Positions 23,595 to 35,560 of a stretch of DNA of 64,000 nucleotides are shown piece after piece. The stretch is taken from positions 44,178,209 through 44,242,208 of the forward strand of contig CM039509.1 of NCBI GenBank assembly GCA_022432975.1, in the 5' to 3' direction. This DNA comes from Begonia masoniana. Lineage: Eukaryota > Streptophyta > Magnoliopsida > Cucurbitales > Begoniaceae. The notes beneath the pieces were generated by a model, which was given only the letters and a program-made list of their open reading frames with translations, was not told where the DNA came from and did not search any database. The position numbers were made by a program, and so were the translations under genes. How positions within the stretch are numbered: the first letter of the stretch is position 1; every line of letters starts with the position of its first letter.

Positions 23595-23980
23595 CTACTC
23601 GGCCACTGCTAGAAATATCCTGACTCAGTGCCGGCTAAAACCGAGCTCTAATTTACTAATGAATGACTACATTTCCATTTCAAGTACCTCGTGGGGTGGA
23701 TGCAGAGAAGAGCAGCTCGAACCAGCCGTCGGTAAGGGAAGTTCTGGTACCGAGAGCAAAAACTTGGGAAAGTAAGGAATCGCCGGTCCCAGGACAAGTC
23801 GGCTCAGTGGTAGTAAAGAGTTTTAAGGTTTCCATTTTCTATTTATACGTATCCTCAATTCTAATTACAACTGCACTAACCTAGTTTTAATCACTTGTAT
23901 AATTTGTCTTAACATAAATTAATCATACGTTAAATAAGAGGGTGCAATGAAATGTCAGAAATCCCTGGTCCGAAATTCGG
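23595..23980 (-). mobile_element. Truncated, indel-rich fragment of the M-type LTR
   Basis: Matches the 5' (minus-sense) end of the M LTRs (29800-30209 and 36890-37303) nearly base for base, but with many single-base indels. Landmarks are ctactcggccactgctagaaatatcc at the left and a decayed gtccgaaattcggtgttta where the M LTRs have ggccgaaatgtcgggtgttaca. It is cut at 23595. Confidence 0.75.
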
Positions 23981-24541
23981 TGTTTACGAAAGAGGAAGGG
24001 GTAATTTAAGTATTCAGACCCGAGTACTAGATTGTATTAGATGACTTAATTGGACCGTCCTGTTTGCCCAATTGTCCATGTGTTTTATGGTGCGAGTGAT
24101 GGATAAACATTTGATGGTAAAGGTATAGTAGCCTTGGAAGTGGAAGAATTAGTCTAAGAGGGCTTTGTATTGGTCCTTCGTATGAATAAAAAGAAACGTC
24201 GAGGAATTCTGATGGCTATAGATGCGTTATATTGATGTGGTTAGGAAAAGTAGAAAGCGTTGACTTTATGCAGGAAACTAAGTGGAGTTTAGTTTTTGTT
24301 ATAGACTGGAGGATTAGTTTGATGGATGAGGTTGAAACAATGGGACGTATGAGTCATGTGTTACAAATGCATAGTTAGGAGAATCACACTTAAGATCTAG
24401 GATTGTCTTACCTTCGTGATTAAGCATGTGTAATCAAGATTTAGTATGCAACAGTAATTACGGTGGTGCCTTGGGTGAGAAATAGAGATTGACCTAAGCA
24501 ACAATTTTTTGAGAACAAAATTTCATTTAAGGAGGGAAGGA
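23981..24541 (+). pseudogene. Degenerate 3' end of a plus-strand gypsy element (F)
   Basis: No domain can be read, but it ends in the typical Ty3/gypsy pol tail: gagaacaaaatttcatttaaggagggaagga, where a polypurine tract (24528-24540) precedes the LTR start at 24542. The layout matches 49970-50006 of element D. Coding frames are broken. Confidence 0.4.
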
Positions 24542-26067
24542 TGTACACCCGAGATTTTTAAGAGAAAATAAAATGATAGGTAATTTTTTATAACTAATTG
24601 TTTTTTAAGTTAATTTCACCAGACAGTGAATCACTTGGTTACCTAATTGGTTAATTAATTTGGGTTGGGTCTTTCCAGTGAAATTAAGCCTTGGTTTATA
24701 ATTTAATAATAGATTTTATGAAATTCGAACATGGTCGAAAATGGAGAGTAAAACGTAATTAGCTAGTTTAAATTAAAGAAAATTTTTAGTTTTATAATTA
24801 TTATTATTATTATTATTATTATCTATATTTTTATAAAATAAAAACGCAAAACGACAAATGGCCGAAGCCATTCTGTCGTTCGACGTCGAGCTCCGCGAGC
24901 GAAGAACAGGGGAGGACGGGGAGGCGACGACGAGAACGCGGTGGTTCTAGCCGTTTTCGGGCCGGACGGACGGTGGGGAACCAAGCGATTTCGACCCATC
25001 TGACGTTCTCTAGGAGATAAGTACCATCTTAAAGAACTAACCAATAAGGACAGTTGACGAGGTGTGGACATATCATGAACGACCCTATATATATATGTAT
25101 ATAATTTATATAAAAGAAGGACTTGGTAAAGTTAGAGTGGACAATAAAAGTAGATGCGTTAGTCAATTGATGCTACTTAATCTGAGACATAAGTTAAAGT
25201 ATAAGAGTTAGGTAGTAAACTTGAAAGCCTACAAAGTGAAGAATCAAAAGAGAGTTAAAACCTTAGATTGGAAGTCATGTTTACGGTTTATGGATCCGCG
25301 CAATAGAAGGATGCTGAATCGACACGAGTAGTACTAATTATAGAAATGTAGCGAGATAAAAGATTTCAGATTCTTTGAGTTATGAAAGCGGAGTTACAAA
25401 AGAGTAAGTTGATATGTTTTTTAAGTTACGAACCCCAGAAATGAGAACTTATCTCCAAGATGGGGAAGTAGGAACTTCGTGTTTAAAGGGGGGGGGGACC
25501 CGAGAGGTAGGATGTATTAAGAAGCGTTTAGGTGGTGACCAATTAAGTGGAACTCGGAGTGCGTTGAGTGATCGAACGATAGCGGTGACGGGGAAAAGTT
25601 TAGAACTTTGGGGATGTAGAAATAGTCATACTCATAAGTGATAAAGCTGTAGATCAGTCGAATTTAGCGTCCCTAAGTAGAATTGAGGAATATGACGAAT
25701 GAAGATCAGATTAGGTGAGTTCGAACGCTTGGCCTCTAAGGGATTAAGAGAAGGCCGATTCAGTGAGAAATTTAAGAAGTCACTTGATACTTAGATATTT
25801 GCCTGGCGACTTGAGCATTGATAGGCTGTGGTACGAGCTAGATATGTTCGTCCATAAAGGTATGGATACTTCTAAGTTTTGGGAACACAGAAAGGATAAG
25901 ATTTAGAATTTTAGGAAGAGTATATTAAGGTTTGTAGTTTACCTAAACAAGTTTGCTAACTAAGAAAAGGTTAGACAAATTGTGTGAAGAAGCAAGTGAA
26001 GTAATTAAAGCCTCTGTTAGCAGGAATGAAAGATAGTGAACTAGATGGTAACTTGAGGCCTACGCAT
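24542..26067 (+). mobile_element. Probable LTR start of element F and unclassified sequence
   Basis: TGTACACCCGAGATTTTT follows a polypurine tract and resembles a chromoviral LTR start that has lost one A. The right end is not identifiable. Contents: an ATT microsatellite at about 24798-24822, a GC-rich block 24880-25010, a TATATATATATG run at 25084-25110, and a run of nine or ten G at about 25490. From 25110 to 26067 there is no recognisable feature. The right edge is the junction with M-type internal sequence. Confidence 0.35.
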
Positions 26068-27635
26068 CGTATAGTTCTAGTGAGGATATAATTGGTATCT
26101 TATTATTTTCGGCATAGCTTGGAAGGAATAATGGTTCTCATTGGGGTCTAAAATCAACTATTCCAGATCGAAACTATCGTGGCATGATGTTACACTAACC
26201 ACTTCCCTTCTACTATCAACTTCATACTTTTATTGTAATGACATTACTTCCGACATAGAGTCTTATCCCCTAAGGACACGAGTCCCCCTACCAACTGTCG
26301 AATGTTAGGGATTTCACTGATGGCAACACAACACTATATAACCTTTCAGCTGGTAAGGGTCCTATGCTATGTTTGCATACAAACAAGGTTGGTTTAATAA
26401 ACGAGTGTGTGGCCCCTGTATCAATTAGGTATAAGCAGCAAAAACAGCCGCATGATGGTACCTGATATGACTGTATGCTGAACAGCTCCTCATTTCATCA
26501 ACGCATCACTCTGGGTCACTGGCACGGGTCGGGTTGGCGGCCATGGGGCAAATTCTCTGACCATGTGTCCGGTTTATCACACTGAAACACGGCCAGGAAG
26601 CAGCTGCACTCACCAGGTGGGTCCTATGACATTATGGCATAGAGGCGCAGAGGTCTCTTTCCTTTTCATGGTCATCATTCTGGTCGAGGGCCCCTTCAGT
26701 CCATGCTGTTTGTTGCTGTGTTTCCCCTGTTCTGTCGGGCTGCCACCTGTTCTGAGGGGACGGATGGTGGCGGCTGCGTCGTCATGAGTGTCTATGGCTG
26801 TCGCGCTGTGCTAAGCTGTCATTCTGCTCTTCTCGCTCAAGGCCTAGCCGTCACTTCACCATAAGGTACGTTATGTTCGGCAGTCTTCAACTTTCATGTA
26901 CAGACTTGCTTCAGTCCTTGAACAAACTGGTAAATATGATCTCTCTCCTTCCGCAATCTACGGGGAGCAACCCGATGATAAAAGCATCATATTCACAATA
27001 TAATCCGCACAGAGCCAGTCAGTTTGTCGTAGATTCATAAACTCCTCTTCTTGTTGGCCCGAACAGTCCTATTGAAGTACTTGTCAAAGAAGCGTCTTGA
27101 ACAGCCCCCAGGTCATCGATCGGAAGTAGTGGTGCCTGGATCGAGTCCCACCATGCCTTGCACTAAATCCAAGAAAGACAGCATTAGTGTGACCTTATCC
27201 CTCGTCAACCTTTGCATACTTAAACTATCTTCTCTTTCGGAATTCCACTCCTCAGCCATGGATAGGGATCTGAAACATCATTAAACAACGGGGTGCGAAA
27301 GCGGTTGTGGAATCGCTCACCCCAATGATCATGAGTTGCGTTAGTATGGAGTTGCTGGTTCTTCCTAGCATGTCATCAGGCGTTCTATCTTGGTGAGATT
27401 GGCGCATGACCACCTGTCAACGGAGCAATAGCAGAAATAGATTGTATTCTTGCCTCTCTCGTTGACCTCTAACCTCTGGGGATTCCTAGACAATCATACA
27501 GGCATAACTTAACCTTAATGAAATACAGAAATCATAAACAATTACAGCTTGCTGAGGTCGTGTTCACAGTGAAGCAGTGCTGGGAGTCCGTCTGCGGCGA
27601 ATCGTTTTAGAACGCTGGTTGCTCTGGATACACCA
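26068..27635 (-). pseudogene. Extra partial gag-protease of M type, indel-rich
   Basis: Aligns from about ttctagtgaggatataattgg (26075) to the decayed PBS gctctggatacacca (27621-27635) with 33115-34720 of element M. It covers the protease and gag from the zinc knuckle to the start. Differences are mostly single-base insertions and deletions, which destroy every frame. It lies outside the left LTR of M in the orientation expected for a tandem LTR-internal-LTR-internal array. It may equally be low-accuracy consensus. Confidence 0.8.
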
Positions 27636-28089
27636 ATCGTAACGACCCGGCCAGGAGCCGTCACGTGTTCATCTTCTTTCATTAATCGTTTGCTTGACTT
27701 TTACTAATATTACATTCACTTACTATCTCTCAACAGACTTTCACATTTTACATATACTTTTTTTTCTAAAACTGGTAATAGAGACGCAGAACCATTAAGG
27801 AAGACGATCCCTCTCGTGCCCGACTTCCCACGCCTCGTCGGCTCAACCTTCACAGAGTCGAGCGACTAGACTCGGTCATTGGCTTCTTGACAATTTCGGG
27901 AAAAGAGGAGGTGCCCTCATTTCTCAACTTAATACCACCTCGGGTTTGCATGGGTTGCATGCGTTGACAACCCTCAGTAATTTAGTCGTCCGGTTATTAC
28001 GTGCATTACGCGTGACTCGCTTAACATCGCCTAAAAGAAGACATCTTCCGGTGGGCACGTGGGCCTCGCGTGCTAATTTAAAATATCAT

Positions 28090-28470
28090 CCGGTCGCTAG
28101 ACGACAAAACACACTTTACATCTTCCGGTCGCTAATCGACAAACACATTTTACATCTTCCGGTCGCTAATCGACAAAACACATTTTACATCTTCCGGTCG
28201 CTAATCGACAAAACACATTTTACATCTTCTGGTGACGTCATCCGGAAGACTAAACCATCAAACAACTACCCTTCGGCATCTGCCGATGACGTCAGCCGGA
28301 AGACTAAACCATCAAACAATTACCCTTCGGCATCTGCCGATGACGTCAGCCGGAAGACTAAACCATCAAACAATTATTCTTTCGGCATCTGCCGATGACG
28401 TCAGTCGGAAGACTAAACCATCAACAACTATTCTTTCGGCATCTGCCGATGACGTCAGCCGAAGACTACC
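28090..28470. repeat. Two-part tandem array in the 3' LTR of M
   Basis: Part one: four units of about 37 bp holding cttccggtcgctaatcgacaaaacacattttacat. Part two: five units of about 54 bp holding gatgacgtcagccggaagactaaaccatc. The equivalent in the other LTR is 35170-35560, with small unit differences. Confidence 0.9.
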
Positions 28471-29069
28471 CCTTCCAGCTTCCGTCTTACGGTAGAGAAC
28501 TCTAAATCATCAAATAACTCTTCCAACAGAAAGAAAACCCAACTCATTCAAAATGCATATAGCGGAAGACTTAAGCAACAGACCATTTATAAATCTATAT
28601 AATCATTCCCTGACTCAGTGAACCACTAGACAGTTCAAAGCTCAACGTTTAAAATAATCTCATCCTACTTAAACTACCATATTCTTTAACATACTGTAAC
28701 ATAAGAGTCTTAACCAGGGTCATAAATCGCCTCTCCAGTCCCGCACTGTCACCTTGAGCATCCTCCAGCAACCAGCCTTAAGCATCCTCCTTGAACATAA
28801 CATCCTCACCTGAACCTTCTTCACCTACACCATAAGGTTTAACTATAAGCCTAATGCTTAGTAAGGAATGCATGCTGTCAGATATACATGAGTACACAAT
28901 TTAAAGAGACATAAGTTCATAAACCATTCGTCATTCGTGTTCATCTTTATCTTTTACATAACATGTATTAAGGCAGGGAACGAGGGAGGAAGACAGGGGT
29001 ACATAGTCATTTGCCTATCGCGGCAGTCATACATAATCATTTGCCTATCGCGGCAACCATGATACATCA

Positions 29070-29245
29070 CTCGGCCTCCCCAGTGGGAAAATTCGCGAGC
29101 CATACATGTCATTACTCGGCCTCCACCAGTGGGAGATTTCGCGAGTCATACATATCATTACTCGGCCTCCACCAGTGGGAGATTTCGCGAGTCATACATA
29201 TCACTACTCGGCCTCCACCAGTGGGAGAATTCGCGAGTCGTACAT
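29070..29245. repeat. 43-bp tandem repeat in candidate intron 2 of the LTR
   Basis: Four copies of a unit with actcggcctccaccagtggg and agatttcgcgagtcatacat, repeated in the other LTR at 36160-36335. It sits between the candidate donor and acceptor of intron 2. Confidence 0.85.
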
Positions 29246-30209
29246 AGCGTAGTCTTTTCCCCGTTCTGCACTTAATAATGGTTACATTTACTTTTCATGT
29301 TCTCTACTTAATCATAAACGTGGGCATAATGCATAGACATGAGGTTCACAGAAAAAGTCATACCATAAGGACAAGTAGAACATCCTGTAACTTTACATTT
29401 ACTTACACAACTTCTTCATGTCGTGGAAATAACAATTCATAGTCAACAAGTTAACATTCAGTGATTCCTAATACCCTTGCAGTGTAGGGCCCTAGTGGCC
29501 GGAAATCTTAACACATTCACTTACCTGGATTCCTCAGCAATCCGAGCTTCTTTCCTTTAAACCTCTTCACCTAAAACATGTACATTACAGTAGTTAAAAC
29601 AAAGTCCTAATCATAAACCATCCTAGGATCTAATAGCTAAAGTCATTCCGATTACTCTGTTTGGCACACTGCAGTCTGAAATCCGAAACTAGGTGGACAG
29701 GTTTTACCATTGGTTAAATCCGAGTTGGTTACTTAAAATGTTCGGAATCGATTCAGGATGACATCTTTACTCTCAGATTTTGAAAAGTCTTAAGCTACTC
29801 GGCCACTGCTAGAAATATCCGAACTCAGTGCCGAGCTGAAAACAGAGCTCTATTTACTAATGAATGACTACATTGTCCATTTCATACCTCGGGTGTGGAT
29901 TTGCAGAGAAGAGCAAGCTCGAAACCAGCCGTCGGTAAGAGAAGTTCTGGTAGCCGAGAGCAAAAACTTGGGAAAGAAGGAATCGCCGAGAGGAAATGTC
30001 GGCTACAGTGGTAGTAAATGAGGTTTAAGGTTTTCATTTCCTATTTATACTTAATCCATCAATTCTAATTACAAAACTGCCACCTAACCTAGTTTTAATC
30101 AACTTGTAATAAATTTGTCTTAACATTAAATTTAAATCATAACGGTTAAATAAGAGGGTGACAATGAAAATGGTCAGAAAATCACCTGGCTGAAATGTCG
30201 GGTGTTACA

Positions 30210-30226
30210 TCCACCCCTCCTTAAAC
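30210..30226 (-). other. Polypurine tract of element M
   Basis: The minus strand reads TTTAAGGAGGGGTGGA directly before the LTR start TGTAACACCC. It primes plus-strand synthesis in LTR elements. The same tract occurs in D at 49991-50006. Confidence 0.85.
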
Positions 30227-30250
30227 AAAATTTTCGTCCTCGAAAATTGC

Positions 30251-30735
30251 TCAAGCAAATAACTTAGGATATTTGTCCAACATCTCCTGCTGTCTTTCCC
30301 ATGTGGCTTCTTCGATGCCGTGATTTGTCCATAAAACTTTCACCAATGGAATCTCTTTGTTTCTCAGAGTCTTGACTGCATATTCCAGTATCTGTATCGG
30401 TTTCTCCTCATACTCCAGTGTCGGTTCTAAACCAATATCCGATGGCTGGATGACCTGCATCGGATCACGCACGCACTTTCTTAACATTGACACATGGAAG
30501 ACATCATGAACTTTATCCAATGATGGAGGCAGTTGCAGTCTGTAAGCTGTACTCCCGATTTTTGCCAGACAGGGAAGGGTCCAATAAATCTAGGATTAAG
30601 TTTTCCCTTCTTGCCAAATCTTAAGACTCCTTTAAATGGTGACACCTTTAAGAATACTTCATCTCCTACTAAAAACTCGAGTTCCCTTCTCCTTTGATCT
30701 GCATAACACTTCTGCCGGCTTTGTGCAGTCATCAT
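30251..30735 (-). pseudogene. Integrase C-terminus and chromodomain of M
   Basis: Minus strand, two frames (30735-30481, 30520-30251) with a frameshift near 30540. It holds the GPF(F)-like block (LNPRFIGPFPV), VFHVSMLRK, and a chromodomain whose core reads IQILEYAVKTLRNKEIPLVKVLW...EEATWE with three conserved aromatic positions. The C-terminus is DKYPKLFA and a stop. A chromodomain of this form after IN marks the Tekay/Del group of chromoviruses (family knowledge). Confidence 0.85.
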
Positions 30736-31456
30736 TCTTTCCGAATAGTGGCAATCTTATCTGACATTGTTGCAGAATATCAGGTCCAAGAAGTTTTGTT
30801 TCACCAACCTCGTCCCAGTAAAGGGGTGACCTACATTTCCTACCATACAGTGCTTCCATAAGGTGCCATACCAATGGTGGACTGATAACTGTTATTGTAG
30901 GAGAACTCAACTAGAGGTAATTGTCTGCTCCAAGTTGTCTGAAAGTCAAGTACACATGCTCTCAACATATCTTCGAGTATTTGAATCGTCCTTTCTGACT
31001 GGCCATCGGTCTGTGGGTGAAAAGCTGTGCTGAAAGATAACTTTGTACCTAATGTACCTTGTAAACTTTTCCAGAATCGAGAGGTAAACCTGGGATCACG
31101 GTCAGAGACAATGGATACAGGGATCCCATGCAACCTAATAATTTCCTGAACATAAAGATCAGCAAATTGGTCCATCGTATAGGTGGTCCTTACAGGTAAG
31201 AATGGGCCGATTTCGTCAGTCTATCCACCACAACCCAAATACAATCATGCCCTTTTGTCGTCTTAGGTAGTCCTACAACAAAATCCATAGCTATATGTTC
31301 CCACTTCCATTCGGGAATAGGCAACGGCTGAAGAGTACCTCCTGGACGTTGGTGCTCGGCTTTGACTTGTTGGCATACTAAACAGGACTCTACATACTTA
31401 GCAACATCCCTTTTTAGGTTAGGCCACCAGTACTGTAACTTCAGGTCTCGGTACAT
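30736..31456 (-). pseudogene. Integrase core of M
   Basis: Minus-strand pieces. 31456-31190 carries the zinc-finger end (SCLVCQQ) and the first catalytic Asp (AMDFVVGLP). 31175-30840 carries the second Asp (SIVSDRDPRF) and the catalytic Glu (QTDGQSERTIQ). 30910 onward continues with YGRKCRSPLYWDE. All three catalytic residues are present, but at least two frameshifts (near 31190 and 30850) separate the pieces. Confidence 0.85.
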
Positions 31457-32130
31457 CTTGGTGCAGCCAGGATGTACAGAAAAGGAAGAGGAGTGCGCTC
31501 AGCCAAGATCAACTTACGCAATTCCACATCATTAGGAATGCACCACCGATTTCTAAACCTCAGGATCCCATCCTTGGAGAGACTGAACTCGGAGGTGGTG
31601 TCCTTCAACTTATCCATCATGCTGATATTTTCCACTGAATCCTTCTGTTGTGCATCCTTGATCTTTTCCAAAATTGTTGGTTGAATAGTTAACTCAGCGA
31701 GCAAGACTGATAACTCTGGAACTATCTCCAGGTCAAATTTCTGAACTTCTATTCTTAAGGGTATAGACATGGTTGAAACCACGGGCTGCATTGTTGTTGA
31801 CATCCTACTCAACGCATCGGCTACAGAGTTAGCCTTCCCGGGGTGATACTTGATCTCAAAATCGTAGTCCTTGACAAATTCCAACCAACGTCTCTGTCTC
31901 ATGTTCAATTCCTTCTGCGTGAAGAGGTACTTTAGACTTTTATGGTCAGAAAACACCTCACATTGCTGTCCATATAAATAATGTCTCCAAATCTTCAAGG
32001 CAAAACAACAGCAGCTAATTCTAGATCATGAGTGGGGTAATTTTGCTCGTAACTCTTTAGCTGCCTAGAAGCATACGCTATAACTTTACCCTCTTGCATC
32101 AAAACACAACCTAAAACCAACTTTAGACGC
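31441..32130 (-). pseudogene. RNase H and linker of M
   Basis: Minus strand. The RNase H core reads YCDAS only with a frame change near 32145. The main frame 31998-31441 contains [22 protein letters not shown] and a [11 protein letters not shown] block with the catalytic Asp. A later frame change near 31490 breaks the histidine part of the integrase zinc finger. Confidence 0.8.
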
Positions 32131-32131
32131 A

Positions 32132-34562
32132 TCACAGTAACACTAAATTTCCTTCTTCAGTTGGGAGGGTCAATACAGGAGCTGTTGTTAACTTCAGTTT
32201 TAACGTCTGGAAGCTGTCTTCACAGGCTTCAGTCCAAGAATACTTAATGTCCTTCTTTGTCAAACTCGTCAGGGGTTTAGCTATCATAGAAAATCCCTTG
32301 ATGAACTTTCTGTAATAGCCTGCCAATCCAAGGAAGCTGCGGACTTCGCTGGCATTCTTAGGTTGAGGCCAATCCTTTACTGCCTGAATTTTGGTCGGGT
32401 TTACAGATATGCCATTAGCAGAAACTACGTGGCCAAGCCACAGTTCGGGAATATATCAAGATATCATCTATGAATACAATCACAAACTTATCTAAATACT
32501 CACGAAACACACGGTTCATTAAATCCATGAAGGCTGCAGGGGCGTTTGTCAACCCAAACGACATGACTAAGAACTCATAATGTCCATAGCGGGTTCTGAA
32601 GGCTGTCTTTGGTATATCTCCTTCTTTAACCTTCAGTTGGTAGTAACCCGAACGTAGATCTATCTTCGAAAATACCTTGGCTCCTTGCAATTGGTCAAAC
32701 AAGTCATCAATCCTAGGTAAGGGGTACCTATTCTTGATTGTCAACTTATTTAGTTCCCTATAGTCTATGCACATTCTAAGAGAACCATCCTTCTTCCTTA
32801 CAAATAAGACTGGTGCACCCCAAGGAGAACTGCTGGGGCGAATAAATCCCTTGTCAACCAGTTCCTGCAGTTGAACCTTCAATTCTTTCAACTCAACAGG
32901 TGCCATACGGTAAGGATTCTTAGATACAGGTGATGCCTCGGGGTATGTGTCAATTACAAACTCTATCTCTCTATCGGGTGGTATACCCGGTAAATCATCT
33001 AAGAATGCCTCGGGAAACTCTCGGACTATAGGAATATCTTGTAGCTCAATTTTATTCTTCACCCGATCATCTATTACACTAGCCAGGTAGCTCTCACAAC
33101 CACATCTCAGCATTCGGTATATTTCTAGTGAGGATATAATTGGTATCTTACTTATTTTAGGAATAGCTTGGAAGGAATAATGGTTATCATTTGGGGGTCT
33201 AAAATCAACTATTCCAGATCGACAACTTATCGTGGCATGATGTCTAAATAACCAATCCATTCCTAATATCACTTCATACCCTTTTATGTTAATGACAATT
33301 AATTCCGCATAGAGATTCTTATCCCCTAAGGACACGACGTCACCCTTAACAATCTGCTCTGAATGTAGGGACTTCCCTGATGGCAACACAACACTATATA
33401 ACCTTTCAGCTGGTAAGGGTCCTATGCTATGTTTGCATACAAACAAGGTTGATATAAACGAGTGTGTGGCCCCTGTATCAATAAGTGTATAAGCAGCAAA
33501 ACCGCAGATCATGATGGTACCTGATATGACTGTATGCTGAACAGCTCCCTCATCTTCCATCAACGCATACACTCTGGGTACAACCCTTGCACGGTTCGGG
33601 TCTGGCGGCATGGGGCAATCTCTGACCATGTGTCCGGTCTTATCACACCTGAAACACCGGCCAGAAAGCAGCTTGCACTCACCAGGGTGGTTCCTCTGAC
33701 ATGTAGGGCATAGAGGCGCCAGAGGTCTCTTTCCTTTTCCCTGGTCATCATTCTGGTCGAGGGGCCTCTTCATTCCATGCTGTTGTTGCTGTGGTCCCCT
33801 GTTCTGTCGTGGCTGCCAACCTTTGTTCTGACGTGGTGGCGGCTGAGCGTCCTTCATGAGTTTCTTTGGCTGTTCGCGCTGTGCATAAGCTGTCATTTCT
33901 GCCTCTTCTAGCTCCAAGGCCTTAGCCGTCACTTCACCATAAGGTACGTTATGTATCCCGGCAGTCTTCACTTTCATGTACAAACTTGGCTTCAGTCCAT
34001 GAACAAACTGGTAAATCTTATCTTCCTCATCCTCAATCATACGGGGAGCAAACCGTGATAAAGCATCAAATTCACATATATAATCCGTCACAGAGCCAGT
34101 TTGTCGTAGATTCATAAACTCCTTCTTCTTGTTGGCCCGAACAGTCCTATTGAAGTACTTGTCAAAGAAGGCAGTCTTGAACATCCCCCAGGTCATAGCT
34201 TCGGCATTAGTGGTGCTCTGGATCGAGTCCCACCAATGCCTTGCACTTAACTCCAAATGAAAGACAGCATAGGTGACCTTATCCCCTTCGTCAACCTTTG
34301 CATACTTAAACATATCTTCAATCTTTCGGATCCACTCCTCAGCATGGATAGGATCTGAAACATACCCATTAAACACCGGGGGTCGAAGCCGGTGGAAGTG
34401 CTCACCCCCATGATCATGAGTTGCGTTAGTACTGGAGTTGCCTTGTTCTTCCCTAGCTGTCATCAGTCGTTCTATCTGGTGAGATTGGCGCATGACCAAC
34501 TCAGTCAACTGAGCAATAGCATTGCTATCCTCATTGGCCTCTCTCTGTTGACCTCTAACCAT
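32132..34562 (-). pseudogene. gag-pol: gag-protease-RT of M, with an RT deletion
   Basis: Minus strand, single open frame of about 715 codons from ATG 34562 ([13 protein letters not shown]). An in-frame ATG lies 18 codons upstream at 34616, but the MVRG start is conserved in A, B and D. Domains: capsid with [12 protein letters not shown] knuckle [14 protein letters not shown], protease [12 protein letters not shown] with [25 protein letters not shown] and FIDDILIYS. Just after the FIDD motif about 110 bp present in element D are missing (32440-32446), which shifts the frame. RT resumes at 32326-32132 ([11 protein letters not shown]). M cannot encode a full RT. Confidence 0.9.
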
Positions 34563-34708
34563 CTTGGGATTCCTAGACAATTCATTACAGGCATAACTTA
34601 ACTTAATGACATACATGAAATCATAAACACTTACAGTTGCTGAGGTGTGTTCAAGTGACAGTCAGTGCTGGGAGGCAGTCTGCAGAATCGGTTTTAGAAC
34701 CTGGTTTT

Positions 34709-34720
34709 GCTCTGATACCA
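34709..34720 (-). other. Primer-binding site of element M (tRNA-iMet)
   Basis: The minus strand reads TGGTATCAGAGC, four bases from the LTR end (ATTG spacer). Confidence 0.9.
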
Positions 34721-35169
34721 CAATTGTAGCGACCCCCGGCCAGGGGCCGTCACGTGTTCATATTCTTTCATTAATCGTTTGCTTGACTTTTACTAATATT
34801 ACATTCACTTACTATCTCTCAACAGACTTTCACATTTTACATATACTTTTTTTTCTAAACTGGTAATAGAGACGCAGAACCATTAAGGAAGACGAACCCT
34901 CTCGTGCCCGACTTCCCACGCCTCGTCGGCTTAACCTTCACAGAGTCGAGCGACTAGACTCGGTCATTGGCTTCTTGACAATTTCGGGGAAAGAGGAGGT
35001 GCCCTCAATTTTCTTAACTTAATACCACTCGGGTTTGCATGGGTTGCATGCGTTGACAACCCTCAGTAATTTAGTCGTCCGGTTATTACGTGCATTACGC
35101 GTGACTCGCTTAACATCGCCTAAAAGAAGACATCTTCCGGTGGGCACGTGGGCCTCGCGTGCTAATTTA

Positions 35170-35560
35170 AAATATCATCCGGTCGCTAGACGACAAAACA
35201 CACTTTACATCTTCCGGTCGCTAATCGACAAACACATTTTACATCTTCCGGTCGCTAATCGACAAAACACATTTACATCTTCCGGTCCCTAATCGACAAA
35301 CACATTTTACATCTTCCGGTGACGTCATCCGGAAGACTAAACCATCAAACAACTACCCTTCGGCATCTGCCGATGACGTCAGCCGGAAGACTAAACCATC
35401 AAACAATTACCCTTCGGCATCTGCCGATGACGTCAGCCGGAAGACTAAACCATCAAACAATTATTCTTTCGGCATCTGCCGATGACGTCAGTCGGAAGAC
35501 TAAACCATCAACAACTATTCTTTCGGCATCTGCCGATGACGTCAGCCGGAAGACTACCCC
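35170..35560. repeat. Two-part tandem array in the 5' LTR of M
   Basis: Same structure as 28090-28470: cttccggtcgctaatcgacaaaa units followed by five TGACGTCA units with ccggaagactaaacc. It differs from its partner by one lost unit segment near 35270. Confidence 0.9.

Larger units (their letters stand above)
27638..30209 (-). mobile_element. 3' LTR of chromovirus M
   Basis: On the minus strand it starts TGTAACACCCGACATTTC at 30209 and ends near 27638. It is nearly identical to 34725-37303 except for one extra array unit (about 28155-28220) and scattered changes, so M is a fairly recent insertion. Landmarks are a micro-exon 29525-29570 flanked by TTTTAG and GTAAGT, a 43-bp tandem repeat at 29070-29245, and an array at 28090-28470. 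Confidence 0.9.

Noticed and set aside
28090..28470. Regularly spaced repeats resembling a CRISPR array
   Set aside because: Units are contiguous tandem repeats without unique spacers, lie inside a plant LTR and recur in its partner LTR. No cas-like gene is present.
27946..28495. ORFs with repeated SRKTKPSNNY-like peptides (and their copy at 35035-35651)
   Set aside because: They are translations of the LTR tandem array. Both LTRs carry them, no start context is visible, and the frames break between units.
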